A stretch of DNA of 36,330 nucleotides from Lachnospiraceae bacterium (GCA_022510585.1 JAFLTF010000014.1:1-36330); one strand, 5' to 3'; positions 9,686 through 19,919 are shown, counted from the stretch's first letter. The notes: generated by a model not told the origin, from the sequence alone. Program-made: numbers and translations.

Positions 9686-10681
9686 ATGGCAGTATGGGTA
9701 TTGGGGAATCCGAATTATCATCAGAATCACGGCATAGGCATTCAGCGGGGGATGGCCAGCCAGCGAAATGAAAACATACAAGCGCGCAAGGAAGCCAGAC
9801 AGGGGAAGAACAACAGCAAACCGTTGAAGAGCGGAACCATCAATATGAGTATGCTGGGCGGGAATCAGGATACGATTTTGTTCCGTAAACAGCTGGCCAA
9901 AAAGCGGGCGATGAAAGTGATAAGCGACGCCTGGTCAGGCGATCAGAAGATCGATATGGGTATTGAAGAAAGAAAAGCCCATATTCAGGAACTTAAGTCC
10001 GATATTGAAAGAAACCGTAAAGTCATTGAAGACGGGAATGCCATGAAAGCAGAACTGAAAGAGACTTATGGCATAGATGATAATGACAAAGAATTGGATG
10101 AAACATTACTTGCCGAATACCAGAAACGTGTGTCAGAGATTGACGATGCAATCGACTTCCATACCAAGGAAATGGAAAAAGCACAAAATGCCGTAATCGG
10201 TGAACATGCAGCTATCCGCAGCGTTCGCCTGGAACGCCTCAAACGCCATGATATGGTAGATGCACAGAAAACAGCGGATAAGATCAATGAACAAGCCAGT
10301 AAGGATGCCATCGGCATGCTGGTCGGAGAAGCAAAAGAGATCATGGACGAGATCCGCGAGGAGGAGAAAGAAGCTGCCAAGAAGAAGGCGGAAGAGAAAG
10401 AAGAGCGGGAAGAAAAGATCGAAGAGAAGAGAGAAGAGAGAGAAGAACTGCAGGAGCAGCTTGAACTGAAGCGGGAAGAAAATGCAGAAGTAGAAGAAGC
10501 CAAAGAACAGGCGCGGGAAAATGCCAGAGAGCAGGGAGACCTGCTGGAGGCTGCAACGGAGTATATAATCGATCCGATGACGAATACTTCTCAGATCAAG
10601 GAAGAAATCAAAAATATGCTGCATAAGATGAAACTCCTTGAGGAAGATATCAAGGGCGCCAAGGTGGATGACATTGTATAA
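9686..10681 (+). CDS. Hypothetical protein with a long charged coiled-coil or single alpha-helix region
   Basis: SD gggagg before ATG; EEEKEAAKKKAEEKEEREEKIEEKREEREELQEQLELKREE segment; no recognised domain. Confidence 0.8.
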   Translation: MAVWVLGNPNYHQNHGIGIQRGMASQRNENIQARKEARQGKNNSKPLKSGTINMSMLGGNQDTILFRKQLAKKRAMKVISDAWSGDQKIDMGIEERKAHIQELKSDIERNRKVIEDGNAMKAELKETYGIDDNDKELDETLLAEYQKRVSEIDDAIDFHTKEMEKAQNAVIGEHAAIRSVRLERLKRHDMVDAQKTADKINEQASKDAIGMLVGEAKEIMDEIREEEKEAAKKKAEEKEEREEKIEEKREEREELQEQLELKREENAEVEEAKEQARENAREQGDLLEAATEYIIDPMTNTSQIKEEIKNMLHKMKLLEEDIKGAKVDDIV

Positions 10682-10692
10682 CTAATAAAATG

Positions 10693-10720
10693 GACGTTCT
10701 GTTTGGAACGTCTGTTTTTT
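10693..10720 (+). terminator. Rho-independent terminator
   Basis: GACGTTC-TGTTTG-GAACGTC followed by TGTTTTTTT. Confidence 0.85.
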
Positions 10721-10832
10721 TCAATTTTACCCAGTTGCAAAACCGTGTAAAGTAGACTAAAATAAAACAGATACAGGTTATTTGATTGATAAGATAAAAT
10801 AGTATTATGTACGAGAAGGCAAATAAACAAAA

Positions 10833-12017
10833 ATGAAAAAAATAATGCTTTTTGAAGGCGATATCGAGACCCAGGGATACTTTTCCCTGCAACTTGCGGA
10901 AGCTTTTCAGAAAATGGGACATGAGACTTTTGTATTTGACTTAAGCAGACCGTGGAACTCTACGGAACGTTTTTTCCGTTTCTTTGAGCAGGGGAACACG
11001 GTGCTTGTCAATTTTAATTTCCATGGAATGAGCGGAGAGGAAATCTTTCTGGACGAAAATGACCGTACCATGTGGGATGCGCTGCAGATACCCAGCTATA
11101 ATATCGTGGTGGATCATCCGATGTACTACCACCATTTTTTCGGGCGGCTGCCCAGAGGTTATCACCATATCAATATTGATAGAAATCATCAGAAATATAT
11201 GCAAAGGTTTTTTCCGCAGATTCCAAGCGAGACCTTTCTGCCGCTGGCGGGAACGGAGTTTAATCCGAATAAATCCTATGTTCCTGTAGAATATCGCAGA
11301 TACGACGTGACGATGGTGGGAAATTATACGCCGCCTTCTCAATTTGAAAAATATATTACCCGGATCGATGATGAGTACACGGCATTTTACTATGGAATGA
11401 TCGATGACTTATTAGCGCATCCCATGCGGACGGTAGAGGAGGTAGCGGAAGAACATATTCGCAGGGAGATTCCCGAAGTGACGGAAGAAGAGATCAAAGG
11501 CGTTATGAGTAAACTTACCTTTATCGATCTCTATGTCCGTTTCAAGACAAGGGGAGAAGCGGTAAAGGCGCTTGCGGATGCAGGGATCAAGGTGCATACC
11601 TTCGGCGGCGGATGGGACAGGCTTTCCTGTAAGAGACCCGAAAATCTGATAAGCGGCAGCAGTCTGGATTCCGTAGGCTGTCTGAAGAAACTGAGTCAGA
11701 GTAAGATCTCCCTAAATGTGATGCCCTGGTTTCGAGACGGCGCTCATGACCGGGTTTTCAACACCATGTTGAACGGGTCGCTGTGCCTGACAGACAGCAG
11801 TGTCTATCTGGATGAAATTCTGGAAGATAAAGTAAATTGTAAGATCTATTCTTTGACGCAGATGGAAGATCTGCCTGAGATGGTATATGGGTTGTTGGCC
11901 AATCCGCCGAAGCTGCAGGAAATCATTGATAACGGATACAAGATGGCAAAAGAAGCCCATACATGGGAGCATCGGGCGGCAATACTGCACGATATGATAG
12001 AGAAAGAGCAGGGGTAA
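10833..12017 (+). CDS. CgeB-like / DUF3880-type glycosyltransferase family protein
   Basis: N-terminal MLFEGDIETQGYFSLQLAEAFQKMGHETFVFD; C-terminal SKISLNVMPWFRDGAHDRVFNTMLNGSLCLTD typical of glycosyl transferase 1-2. Confidence 0.75.
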   Translation: MKKIMLFEGDIETQGYFSLQLAEAFQKMGHETFVFDLSRPWNSTERFFRFFEQGNTVLVNFNFHGMSGEEIFLDENDRTMWDALQIPSYNIVVDHPMYYHHFFGRLPRGYHHINIDRNHQKYMQRFFPQIPSETFLPLAGTEFNPNKSYVPVEYRRYDVTMVGNYTPPSQFEKYITRIDDEYTAFYYGMIDDLLAHPMRTVEEVAEEHIRREIPEVTEEEIKGVMSKLTFIDLYVRFKTRGEAVKALADAGIKVHTFGGGWDRLSCKRPENLISGSSLDSVGCLKKLSQSKISLNVMPWFRDGAHDRVFNTMLNGSLCLTDSSVYLDEILEDKVNCKIYSLTQMEDLPEMVYGLLANPPKLQEIIDNGYKMAKEAHTWEHRAAILHDMIEKEQG

Positions 12018-12721
12018 TGATGAAAAAATATAAACATATAGGCTTTGCTTTTCGCCAGACGATCCCTGTCATGCTGGGATATCTGTTTCTGGGGATGGCA
12101 TTTGGTCTGATGCTGCAGGATGCCGGCTACCATTTTTTGTGGGCGCTTTTATCAAGTGTCATCATCTATGCGGGAAGCATGCAATTTGTATTGGTCACAT
12201 TATTGACCGCTGGAGTCAATCTGGTTTATGCGGCCGTGATGACATTATTTATCAACGGCAGGCATATATTTTACGGCCTATCTTTTATAGAAAAATATAA
12301 AAAAATGGGAAAGGCATATCCCTATCTGGTCTTTGCTCTGACGGATGAAACTTATTCCGTACTCTGTGGGACCCGTGTGCCGGAAGGCATGGAGGAGAAA
12401 AAGGTTTTTTTCTGGATATCCTTTCTGGACCAGTGCTACTGGGTGATCGGCTCGGTAGTCGGGGCATTGGCGGGGCAGTATGTCACGTTTGATTCCACGG
12501 GAATCGATTTTTCCATGACGGCGCTTTTTGTGGTCATTGTGGTGGAACAGTGGCAGGAAAAAGAAACACATATTCCTGCGATCATCGGAGTAATAAGCGG
12601 TCTTTTGTTTTTATTGATCCTGGGACCGGACAGTTTTATCCTGCCGTCGCTGTTATGTGCTATGATGGCGCTTTTGCTTATGCGGCAGGTAAAAGAGCGG
12701 GATGCGGTAAGAAGGGAGTAG
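12017..12721 (+). CDS. azlC: AzlC family branched-chain amino acid exporter subunit
   Basis: FRQTIPVMLGYLFLGMAFGLML, NGRHIFYGLS, FALTDETYSV; start inferred at TAATG overlap with the upstream gene. Confidence 0.9.
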   Translation: MMKKYKHIGFAFRQTIPVMLGYLFLGMAFGLMLQDAGYHFLWALLSSVIIYAGSMQFVLVTLLTAGVNLVYAAVMTLFINGRHIFYGLSFIEKYKKMGKAYPYLVFALTDETYSVLCGTRVPEGMEEKKVFFWISFLDQCYWVIGSVVGALAGQYVTFDSTGIDFSMTALFVVIVVEQWQEKETHIPAIIGVISGLLFLLILGPDSFILPSLLCAMMALLLMRQVKERDAVRRE

Positions 12722-12731
12722 TGATAGCAAG

Positions 12732-13064
12732 ATGAGTACAATACATTCTTTGGCGATCATAGCAGTGGTATCTGTCTGCACGGTTTTTCTCCGAGCCTTT
12801 CCGTTCCTGATTTTCGGCGGAAAAAAGGAAGTGCCGCAGACCGTACAGTATCTGGGGAAAGTCCTGCCGCCTGCGATCATGACGGTGTTAGTGGTATACT
12901 GCCTGAAAGGGATTTCTTTTTTGGAGGGAAGCCGGGGTATACCCGAAATCTTTTCCGTATTGTTGGTAGCCGGACTACATCTTTGGAAGAAAAACATATT
13001 ATTGAGTATAGGATTGGGAACGGTTTGTTATATGGTGTTGATACAGCTTGTATTCGCAGCGTAA
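12732..13064 (+). CDS. azlD: AzlD family protein
   Basis: 110 aa hydrophobic, VVSVCTVFLRAFPFLIFGGKKEVPQTVQYLGKVLPPAIM; adjacent to azlC. Confidence 0.88.
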   Translation: MSTIHSLAIIAVVSVCTVFLRAFPFLIFGGKKEVPQTVQYLGKVLPPAIMTVLVVYCLKGISFLEGSRGIPEIFSVLLVAGLHLWKKNILLSIGLGTVCYMVLIQLVFAA

Positions 13065-13094
13065 AAACAGCGCATAAGAGGGGTATGGATTTAG

Positions 13095-13649
13095 ATGTTG
13101 AAATGGAAAGGTTTCGGACGGAAACGTTCAGAGAAATTGGTAAAAAGTTTTGAGCGTCACCGCCGGTTGACAGAATTATTAAAAAAATACGGCGGCGATA
13201 TTATTGATTCCGATAATTTTAAAAAAACAAAAGGGCATATTCAGCATGGCAGCATGACTGTCAACGGTCACTGTATGAATGTGGCAAGATACAGTCTGAT
13301 CCTGAACAAAAAATTAAGGCTGAACTGCAATCAAAACGATCTGGTACGGGGTTCTTTGCTGCATGATTATTTCCTTTATGACTGGCATGATAAAGAATAT
13401 CTGTCACAGCGCAAAAGGCTGCATGGGTTCCGGCATCCGGGGATCGCACTGCGAAATGCGGATAAAGAGTACTGTTTAACGGACATACAGCGTGATATTA
13501 TAAAGAAACACATGTGGCCCCTGTCAGTGGTGCCGCCGGTTTATAAAGAGGCATGGGTCGTAACTGCGGCGGATAAATATTGTTCCCTTATGGAAACGAT
13601 CGGGGTACATAAGGGGCATGGAAAGGTTGAGAAAATTGAATTTATATGA
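13095..13649 (+). CDS. HD domain-containing phosphohydrolase-like protein
   Basis: HCMNVARYSL, RGSLLHDYFLYDWHD (HD pair), HPGIALRNA, VTAADKYCSLMET. Confidence 0.8.
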   Translation: MLKWKGFGRKRSEKLVKSFERHRRLTELLKKYGGDIIDSDNFKKTKGHIQHGSMTVNGHCMNVARYSLILNKKLRLNCNQNDLVRGSLLHDYFLYDWHDKEYLSQRKRLHGFRHPGIALRNADKEYCLTDIQRDIIKKHMWPLSVVPPVYKEAWVVTAADKYCSLMETIGVHKGHGKVEKIEFI

Positions 13650-15069
13650 CACTCTTGTCACTTATGGAGAGAGCGGTCATTATCCCTATCACATGCCGGG
13701 GCACAAGCGGAAGAAAAACGGCGATATCTTATCGGATATTTTTCAAATCGATATCACGGAGATAGACGGTTTTGATAATCTGCATCAGGCAGAGGGGCTT
13801 ATCAGACAGGCGCAGGAGAGGGCGGCAGAACTTTACGGAGCTGAAGAAAGTTTTTTTCTGATAAACGGAAGTACCTGTGGGGTGATTTCCGCAATCCTTA
13901 CGGTGACGGACAAGCAGGATACGGTGTTGATTGCAAGAAACTGCCATAAGTCGGTTTATCATGCAGCCTTTTTACAGGAACTGCATTTACGTTATCTTTA
14001 TCCGGAACAGATTACGGAGTACGGTATTTCGGATGCAATCGCGCCGGAAGCTGTGGAAGCGGCCCTGGAACGGTATCCGGAATGTAAGGCGGTAGTCATC
14101 ACTTCTCCCACTTATGAAGGCGTGGTATCGGATATCCGCAGGATCGGTGAGATCGTTCATAAGAAAGGAAAAATTCTGATCGTGGATGAGGCACACGGAG
14201 CGCATTTCGGACTGGCGGAAAGCATGCCGGAGAACGCAGTCAGGCAGGGAGCAGACCTGGTGATCCACAGTCTGCATAAAACTTTGCCGTCCATGACCCA
14301 AACCGCGCTTTTGCATGTAAGAGGTTCCCGTATAGACCGCATGAAACTGCGCAGATATTTAGCAGTCTTTCAGTCCAGCAGTCCTTCGTATGTATTGATG
14401 GCAAGTATGGATGCCTGTCTTGCTTTTTTGGAAAAAAATGCTTTATCCTCTTTTGCCAAACTGCAGGAAAATCATCGGGATTTTATCCAAAAAACAAAAA
14501 ATTGCTGTCATATTCAAATTGGCGAAATGAAAACCCTGCAAGGGAAGAACTGTCATCTTGCGGCATGGGATATCTGCAAATTGGTGATTTCCGTAAAAGG
14601 AACTTCCATGAGCGGACAAGCGCTTTATGATATGCTAAAGGATGATTTTAACTTGCAAATGGAGATGGCTGCGGATACTTATGCGCTTGCGGTCATGACG
14701 ATTGCGGATGAAAAATCTGACTGGCAGAGATTGGCTGATGCGCTTTTGCAGATTGATGGTAAGATAGAGAGGGCGGAAATCGAACGACGAAATCCGAAAG
14801 AAGACGGCATGCCGCCGACAGAGATGACGATTGCGCAGGCGCTTTCTGCTTTTTATGAGAGAACGCCGGAAAGCCGAAGCGAGGTCTTAGTGGAGCAGGC
14901 ACAGGGCAGGGTCATAGCGGATTTTATCAATCTCTATCCGCCGGGGATTCCGATTCTGGTACCGGGGGAAACAGTCACAGAGGAAGAGATCTGTCAGATA
15001 CGGCGAAATCTGGATTTGGGGCTGCATGTGCAGGGCGTATCGGAAAAAGGAACCGTTTGGGTTTTATAG
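13618..15069 (+). CDS. Orn/Lys/Arg decarboxylase family protein (YaaO-like, PLP dependent)
   Basis: YPYHMPGHKR, FFLINGSTCG, LIVDEAHGAHFG, VIHSLHKTLPSMTQTALLH (PLP lysine). Confidence 0.92.
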   Translation: MERLRKLNLYDTLVTYGESGHYPYHMPGHKRKKNGDILSDIFQIDITEIDGFDNLHQAEGLIRQAQERAAELYGAEESFFLINGSTCGVISAILTVTDKQDTVLIARNCHKSVYHAAFLQELHLRYLYPEQITEYGISDAIAPEAVEAALERYPECKAVVITSPTYEGVVSDIRRIGEIVHKKGKILIVDEAHGAHFGLAESMPENAVRQGADLVIHSLHKTLPSMTQTALLHVRGSRIDRMKLRRYLAVFQSSSPSYVLMASMDACLAFLEKNALSSFAKLQENHRDFIQKTKNCCHIQIGEMKTLQGKNCHLAAWDICKLVISVKGTSMSGQALYDMLKDDFNLQMEMAADTYALAVMTIADEKSDWQRLADALLQIDGKIERAEIERRNPKEDGMPPTEMTIAQALSAFYERTPESRSEVLVEQAQGRVIADFINLYPPGIPILVPGETVTEEEICQIRRNLDLGLHVQGVSEKGTVWVL

Positions 15070-15191
15070 TAAGATTTGAAAGTTCGTTGATTTTATGAAA
15101 TAAAATTGAAATTCCTACGAAAGTATGGCATTATTGAATTATAAATTACATTTTTTCAGTGACGTAAATTTTCGGGAAGGTTGCTGTTTCT

Positions 15192-15782
15192 ATGGGGAAA
15201 ATAGTATGTCTGATGGGAAAGAGCTCATCGGGAAAAGATACCATTTATAAAAGACTCTTGGAGCAGGATATCATTAAGCTGTGCAAAATCATACCGTATA
15301 CCACAAGACCGATTCGCGCAGGAGAACGGGACGGAGTAGAGTATTTTTTTACGGACGAAGCCGGATATCAGGAACTTTTGCAAAAAGGAGGCATCATTGA
15401 GTCGAGAAAGTATCATACCTGCCACGGCATTTGGAGATATTTTACGGTAGCAGGCGAAAAAATGGATTTATCGGAAAGTTCCTATCTGCTGATTGGGACT
15501 TTGGAAACCTATGAGCAGGTCAGCAGGTTTTATGGAAAAGAGAAAGTGCTGCCTGTCATGATCGAGTTAGATGACGGGGAGAGGCTGCAGAGAGCTTTGG
15601 ACAGAGAAAAAGTACAGGATAGTCCGCGCTATGAAGAGATGTGCAGACGTTTCCTGGCAGATTCAGAGGATTTTTCTTCGGAAAAACTGGCGGCAGCCGG
15701 GATTACGCAGACTTTTAATAATGATGATTTAGAGAAATGTCTTTTAAAGATTATAGACTATTTAAAAGCATATGACGTATAA
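15192..15782 (+). CDS. Guanylate kinase-like nucleotide kinase
   Basis: P-loop [27 protein letters not shown] matches the guanylate kinase signature. Confidence 0.85.
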   Translation: MGKIVCLMGKSSSGKDTIYKRLLEQDIIKLCKIIPYTTRPIRAGERDGVEYFFTDEAGYQELLQKGGIIESRKYHTCHGIWRYFTVAGEKMDLSESSYLLIGTLETYEQVSRFYGKEKVLPVMIELDDGERLQRALDREKVQDSPRYEEMCRRFLADSEDFSSEKLAAAGITQTFNNDDLEKCLLKIIDYLKAYDV

Positions 15783-15808
15783 ATATAGGTCATGCATGGA
15801 GGTTTCAG

Positions 15809-16252
15809 GTGGATATTAAGGTAAATCAGATACAACAGCCTGCACCGGTGGAGCAGACACAGCAGCAGCCGCAGGAAACGGACGGTTCATTTAAATTCAC
15901 GTTAGTCAGTAGAATTGAAGAGCAGGATTTACAGAATGCGCTGACACAGATGATGGAGGAGATCACCAGACAGGGTGATAAGCTTGCCAAGCACCGTGAT
16001 ATCAAAGATATGAAACGATACCGGGCGCTGATCAAAGATTTTTTGAATGAAGTTGTGAATCGTTCCCATGCCTTTTCCAGAGAAAATTTCCTGGACAGAA
16101 AGGGGCGGCACAGAGTCTATGGAATCATACGCTTAATTGATAAAAATCTGGATGAGCTGGCGCAGGAACTGGTCAAAGACGAACAGGACAATATAGAGAT
16201 TTTAAATAAAATTGGGGAGATACGAGGGCTGCTTCTGGATATCTTCACATAG
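15809..16252 (+). CDS. YaaR family (DUF327) protein
   Basis: GTG start after ggagg; [21 protein letters not shown] and position before holB fit YaaR. Confidence 0.85.
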   Translation: MDIKVNQIQQPAPVEQTQQQPQETDGSFKFTLVSRIEEQDLQNALTQMMEEITRQGDKLAKHRDIKDMKRYRALIKDFLNEVVNRSHAFSRENFLDRKGRHRVYGIIRLIDKNLDELAQELVKDEQDNIEILNKIGEIRGLLLDIFT

Positions 16253-16265
16253 AACGGAGGTATAT

Positions 16266-17255
16266 ATGGCGAAATTTACGGACATTATCGGGCAGGAACA
16301 AATCAAAGAACATTTGCAGAATGCCATTTCCATAAGCAAGGTGTCACACGCATATATCATCAATGGGGAAAGAAGTTCCGGTAAAGAATTCATAGCAAAG
16401 GTTTTTGCTATGGCCCTGCAATGTGAAAAAGGGGGCACAGAGGCTTGCGGAGAATGTCATTCCTGTAAGCAGGCTCAGAGCGGAAATCAGCCGGACATTA
16501 TTTTTGTATCCCACGATAAACCAAATACGATCGGCGTGGAAGATATCAGAGCGCAGATCAACAATGACATAAGCATTAAGCCATACAGCAGTCCCTATAA
16601 AGTATATATCATGAACGAAGGGGAGAAAATGACGGTACAGGCGCAGAATGCACTGCTAAAGACCTTGGAAGAACCTCCGGAGTATGCGGTCATCCTGATC
16701 TTGACCGCGAATGTGGACACCCTTCTTCCTACGGTTTTAAGCCGCTGTGTTGTTTTAAATATGAAGCCGGTGCCGGATAAGCAGGTGAAGCGGTATTTGA
16801 TGGAAGAATTGGAAATTCCGGATTACAAAGCCAATATCTGTGTGGCCTTTGCAAGAGGGAATATCGGAAAGGCCAAGATGCTTGCAACCAGTGAGGAATT
16901 TGAGAAGGTCAAAGAAGAAGCCATTACGTTAGTGAAGTATATTAACGATATGGAGATCAGTGAGATTGTGAAAGCAATCAAGAAAATCTCGGAATATAAA
17001 TTTGATGTTACGGATTATCTGGATATTCTTTCCGTCTGGTACCGGGACGTGCTGTTATTTAAAGCAACGAAAGATGCCAACAGCCTGATCTTCAGGGACG
17101 AGCTTCAGTATATCCGCAGAGTGGCTGACAGAAGTACTTATGAAGGAATTGAAATCATTGTAAAGGCATTGCAGCAGGCAAAGAAAAGGCTGGATGCCAA
17201 CGTGAATTTTGACTTAACGATGGAATTGCTGATCTTGACGATTCAAGAAAACTAG
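16266..17255 (+). CDS. holB: DNA polymerase III delta-prime subunit
   Basis: FTDIIGQEQIKEHLQNAI, CGECHSCKQ zinc motif, LLKTLEEPPEYAVILILTAN; start at MAKFTD after ggagg. Confidence 0.93.
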   Translation: MAKFTDIIGQEQIKEHLQNAISISKVSHAYIINGERSSGKEFIAKVFAMALQCEKGGTEACGECHSCKQAQSGNQPDIIFVSHDKPNTIGVEDIRAQINNDISIKPYSSPYKVYIMNEGEKMTVQAQNALLKTLEEPPEYAVILILTANVDTLLPTVLSRCVVLNMKPVPDKQVKRYLMEELEIPDYKANICVAFARGNIGKAKMLATSEEFEKVKEEAITLVKYINDMEISEIVKAIKKISEYKFDVTDYLDILSVWYRDVLLFKATKDANSLIFRDELQYIRRVADRSTYEGIEIIVKALQQAKKRLDANVNFDLTMELLILTIQEN

Positions 17256-17304
17256 AAATTTACTATATAGGAATACCCTGTACAGGGATGGAGGTTATAG
17301 ATTT

Positions 17305-18219
17305 ATGATAAAAGTAATCGGCGTACGGTTTCGTACTGCAGGAAAAGTATATTTTTTTGATCCCGGCAAACTGGATATCAACAGAGGGGATCATGTTATC
17401 GTAGAAACGGCAAGGGGAATCGAATACGGTACAGTGGTGGGAGAAGCCAGGGAAGTAGAGGATGAGAAAGTGATCCAGCCATTGAAAGCGGTCCTACGTG
17501 TGGCAACCCCTAAGGATGATGAGCAGGAGGCAGCCAATAAGGGCAGGGAGAAGGAAGCTTTTCAGATTTGTCTGGAAAAGATCAAAAAACATGAACTGCC
17601 GATGAAACTGATCGATGCAGAATATACTTTTGATAATAATAAAGTTCTGTTTTACTTTACGGCGGACGGACGTATTGACTTCAGAGAACTGGTCAAGGAT
17701 CTGGCTGCTGTATTTAAGACAAGAATCGAGCTTCGCCAGATCGGTGTAAGAGATGAAACGAAGATCGTGGGCGGTATTGGCATTTGCGGAAGACCGCTGT
17801 GCTGTCATACGCATCTCTCGGAGTTTGTTCCGGTATCCATCAAGATGGCGAAAGAACAGAATCTGTCTTTGAATCCGACTAAGATCTCCGGCGTCTGCGG
17901 CAGACTGATGTGCTGTCTGAATCATGAGGAAGAGACTTATGAGGAATTGAATCGAAAGCTGCCGAATGTAGGAGATTTTGTAACTACGGCGGACGGTTTG
18001 AAAGGGGAAGTTCACAGTGTCAATGTACTGCGCCAGTTGGTGAAAGTCATTGTAGATGTGGATGATGAAAAGGAAATTCAGGAATATAAAGCGGATCAGC
18101 TTCGGTTTAAGAGAAAACATCATAAGAATAAAAAAGTGGATGTCAATGAAGAAGAACTGAAGGAATTGGAGAAACTGGAGAAACAGGAAGACAATATGTC
18201 TAAACTGGATGATAATTAA
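17305..18219 (+). CDS. ricT: PSP1 domain / RicT (YaaT) protein
   Basis: VIVETARGIEYGTV; CGRPLCCHTHLSEF and CGRLMCCLNHEEETYEEL conserved cysteines. Confidence 0.93.
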   Translation: MIKVIGVRFRTAGKVYFFDPGKLDINRGDHVIVETARGIEYGTVVGEAREVEDEKVIQPLKAVLRVATPKDDEQEAANKGREKEAFQICLEKIKKHELPMKLIDAEYTFDNNKVLFYFTADGRIDFRELVKDLAAVFKTRIELRQIGVRDETKIVGGIGICGRPLCCHTHLSEFVPVSIKMAKEQNLSLNPTKISGVCGRLMCCLNHEEETYEELNRKLPNVGDFVTTADGLKGEVHSVNVLRQLVKVIVDVDDEKEIQEYKADQLRFKRKHHKNKKVDVNEEELKELEKLEKQEDNMSKLDDN

Positions 18220-18232
18220 AGGAAATACGGAT

Positions 18233-18982
18233 ATGGAAACCGATAGAGAAATTGTGCTGAAAGAGAATGAAAGATTGGATGACTTACAGCGTAATGGCTA
18301 TCAGATCATCCAGAATCCGGAAAGATTCTGCTTTGGTATGGATGCGGTACTGCTTTCGGGTTTTGCCAGAGCCGGGAAGGGCAGCCGGGTTTTGGATCTG
18401 GGATGCGGAACGGGTATTATTCCGATCCTGATGGAGGCAAAGACGCAGGCTGCGCATTTTACCGGACTGGAAATCCAGGAAGAAAGCGCCGATATGGCAA
18501 GGCGCAGTGTGCGATTAAACGGCTTAGAGCACAAAATAGATATTGTAACAGGAGATATAAAAGAGGCAGGGAGTCTGTTTGACGCTGCTTCTTTTGATGT
18601 TATTACCTGTAATCCGCCTTATATGATAGAGCAGCATGGACTGACCAATCCGGAAGATGCCAAAGCTATTGCAAGGCATGAGATTTTGTGTACCTTGGAA
18701 GATGTGATTGCGCAGACGGCCATACTGCTTCGACCGGGCGGCAATTTTTTTATGGTACACAGACCCTTCAGGCTGGCGGAGATCATGGTGCTTTTACACA
18801 GTTATAAGCTGGAGCCTAAGCGGATGCAGATGGTTTATCCCTACGTGGATAAGGAGCCAAATATGGTTTTGATAGAAGCAAACCGTGGCGGAAAACCCCG
18901 TATGACGGTGGAGAAACCACTGATCATTTTTCGGGAACAAGGGGTGTATATGCCGGAGATTTCCGAATTATATGGGTTTTGA
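18233..18982 (+). CDS. tRNA1(Val) (adenine(37)-N6)-methyltransferase-like (YabB)
   Basis: LDDLQRNGYQIIQNPERFCFGMDAVLL, DLGCGTGIIPIL, TCNPPYM; start inferred at METDRE. Confidence 0.88.
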   Translation: METDREIVLKENERLDDLQRNGYQIIQNPERFCFGMDAVLLSGFARAGKGSRVLDLGCGTGIIPILMEAKTQAAHFTGLEIQEESADMARRSVRLNGLEHKIDIVTGDIKEAGSLFDAASFDVITCNPPYMIEQHGLTNPEDAKAIARHEILCTLEDVIAQTAILLRPGGNFFMVHRPFRLAEIMVLLHSYKLEPKRMQMVYPYVDKEPNMVLIEANRGGKPRMTVEKPLIIFREQGVYMPEISELYGF

Positions 18983-18992
18983 AAGGAGCGTG

Positions 18993-19844
18993 ATGAATGA
19001 GATGGCAGGAATTCTATATTTATGCGCAACGCCGATAGGTAATCTCGGAGACATTACGCAGAGAGTCATAGAGACTTTAAAAAGTGTGGATATCATTGCG
19101 GCGGAGGATACGCGCAACAGTATCAAACTGTTGAATCATTTTGATATTAAGACTTCTATGACCAGCTACCACGAATATAATAAAATAGAAAAAGCCGATT
19201 ATCTGATCGAGCAGCTAAGTGCAGGTAAGGATGTGGCTTTGATCACCGATGCGGGGACTCCCGCAATCTCCGATCCGGGGGAGGTGCTTGTGCAGAAATG
19301 CCTGGAGGCAGGTATTACAGTTACATCCTTGCCCGGAGCATGTGCCTGTATTACTGCACTGACTTTATCGGGCTTAAGTACAAGAAGATTCTGTTTTGAG
19401 GGATTTCTTCCCTCAGACAAAAAAGAAAAGACAGAAGTGCTTGCAGATCTGCGGGAAGAATCCAGAACGATGATTCTATATGAGGCGCCGCATCACTTAG
19501 TCAGAACCCTGACAGAACTTTATGAAGCGTTAGGGAATCGGAAAATAACACTTTGCAGAGAACTTACCAAAAAATTTGAGACCGTTCTTCCTACTACATT
19601 AGCAGATGCCCTGGCGCTTTATCAGGAAGAGGAGCCCCGTGGAGAGTATGTTTTGGTCTTAGAAGGGAAGAGCCTTCAAGAAAAAAAAGAAGAAGAGAAA
19701 CTTTCATGGCAGACCTTGTCCATTGAGGAACATATGGCTTACTATGAAGATGAAGGAATGGGCAAAAAGGACGCGATGAAGCAGGTTGCAAAAGACCGTG
19801 GAGTTACAAAAAGAGAGATTTATCAATATTTATTAACTAAGTGA
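18993..19844 (+). CDS. rsmI: 16S rRNA (cytidine(1402)-2'-O)-methyltransferase
   Basis: GILYLCATPIGNLGDIT, AAEDTRNSIKLL, LITDAGTPAISDPG, EGFLPS. Confidence 0.96.
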   Translation: MNEMAGILYLCATPIGNLGDITQRVIETLKSVDIIAAEDTRNSIKLLNHFDIKTSMTSYHEYNKIEKADYLIEQLSAGKDVALITDAGTPAISDPGEVLVQKCLEAGITVTSLPGACACITALTLSGLSTRRFCFEGFLPSDKKEKTEVLADLREESRTMILYEAPHHLVRTLTELYEALGNRKITLCRELTKKFETVLPTTLADALALYQEEEPRGEYVLVLEGKSLQEKKEEEKLSWQTLSIEEHMAYYEDEGMGKKDAMKQVAKDRGVTKREIYQYLLTK

Positions 19845-19876
19845 GTTGACAAAACCGTTAAAATCCGTAAAATAAG

Positions 19877-19905
19877 ATTGACAAATATATTATCAAAGAA
19901 TATAC
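19877..19905 (+). promoter_or_regulatory. acpP promoter
   Basis: TTGACA (19877-19882), N17, TATACT (19900-19905). Confidence 0.75.
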
Positions 19906-19919
19906 TTTGAATATCAAAA
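19903..19919. promoter_or_regulatory. FabT-like operator upstream of acpP
   Basis: acTTTGA-ATA-TCAAAat, abutting the -10 box. Confidence 0.65.

Noticed and set aside
10066-10624. Minus-strand ORFs of 145 and 163 aa opposite the coiled-coil gene (Ser/Phe/Leu-rich)
   Set aside because: They are complements of the E/K/R-rich codons of a well-supported + strand gene; low-complexity, no start context.
17494-18123. 209-aa minus-strand ORF inside ricT
   Set aside because: Antisense shadow ORF of a conserved gene.
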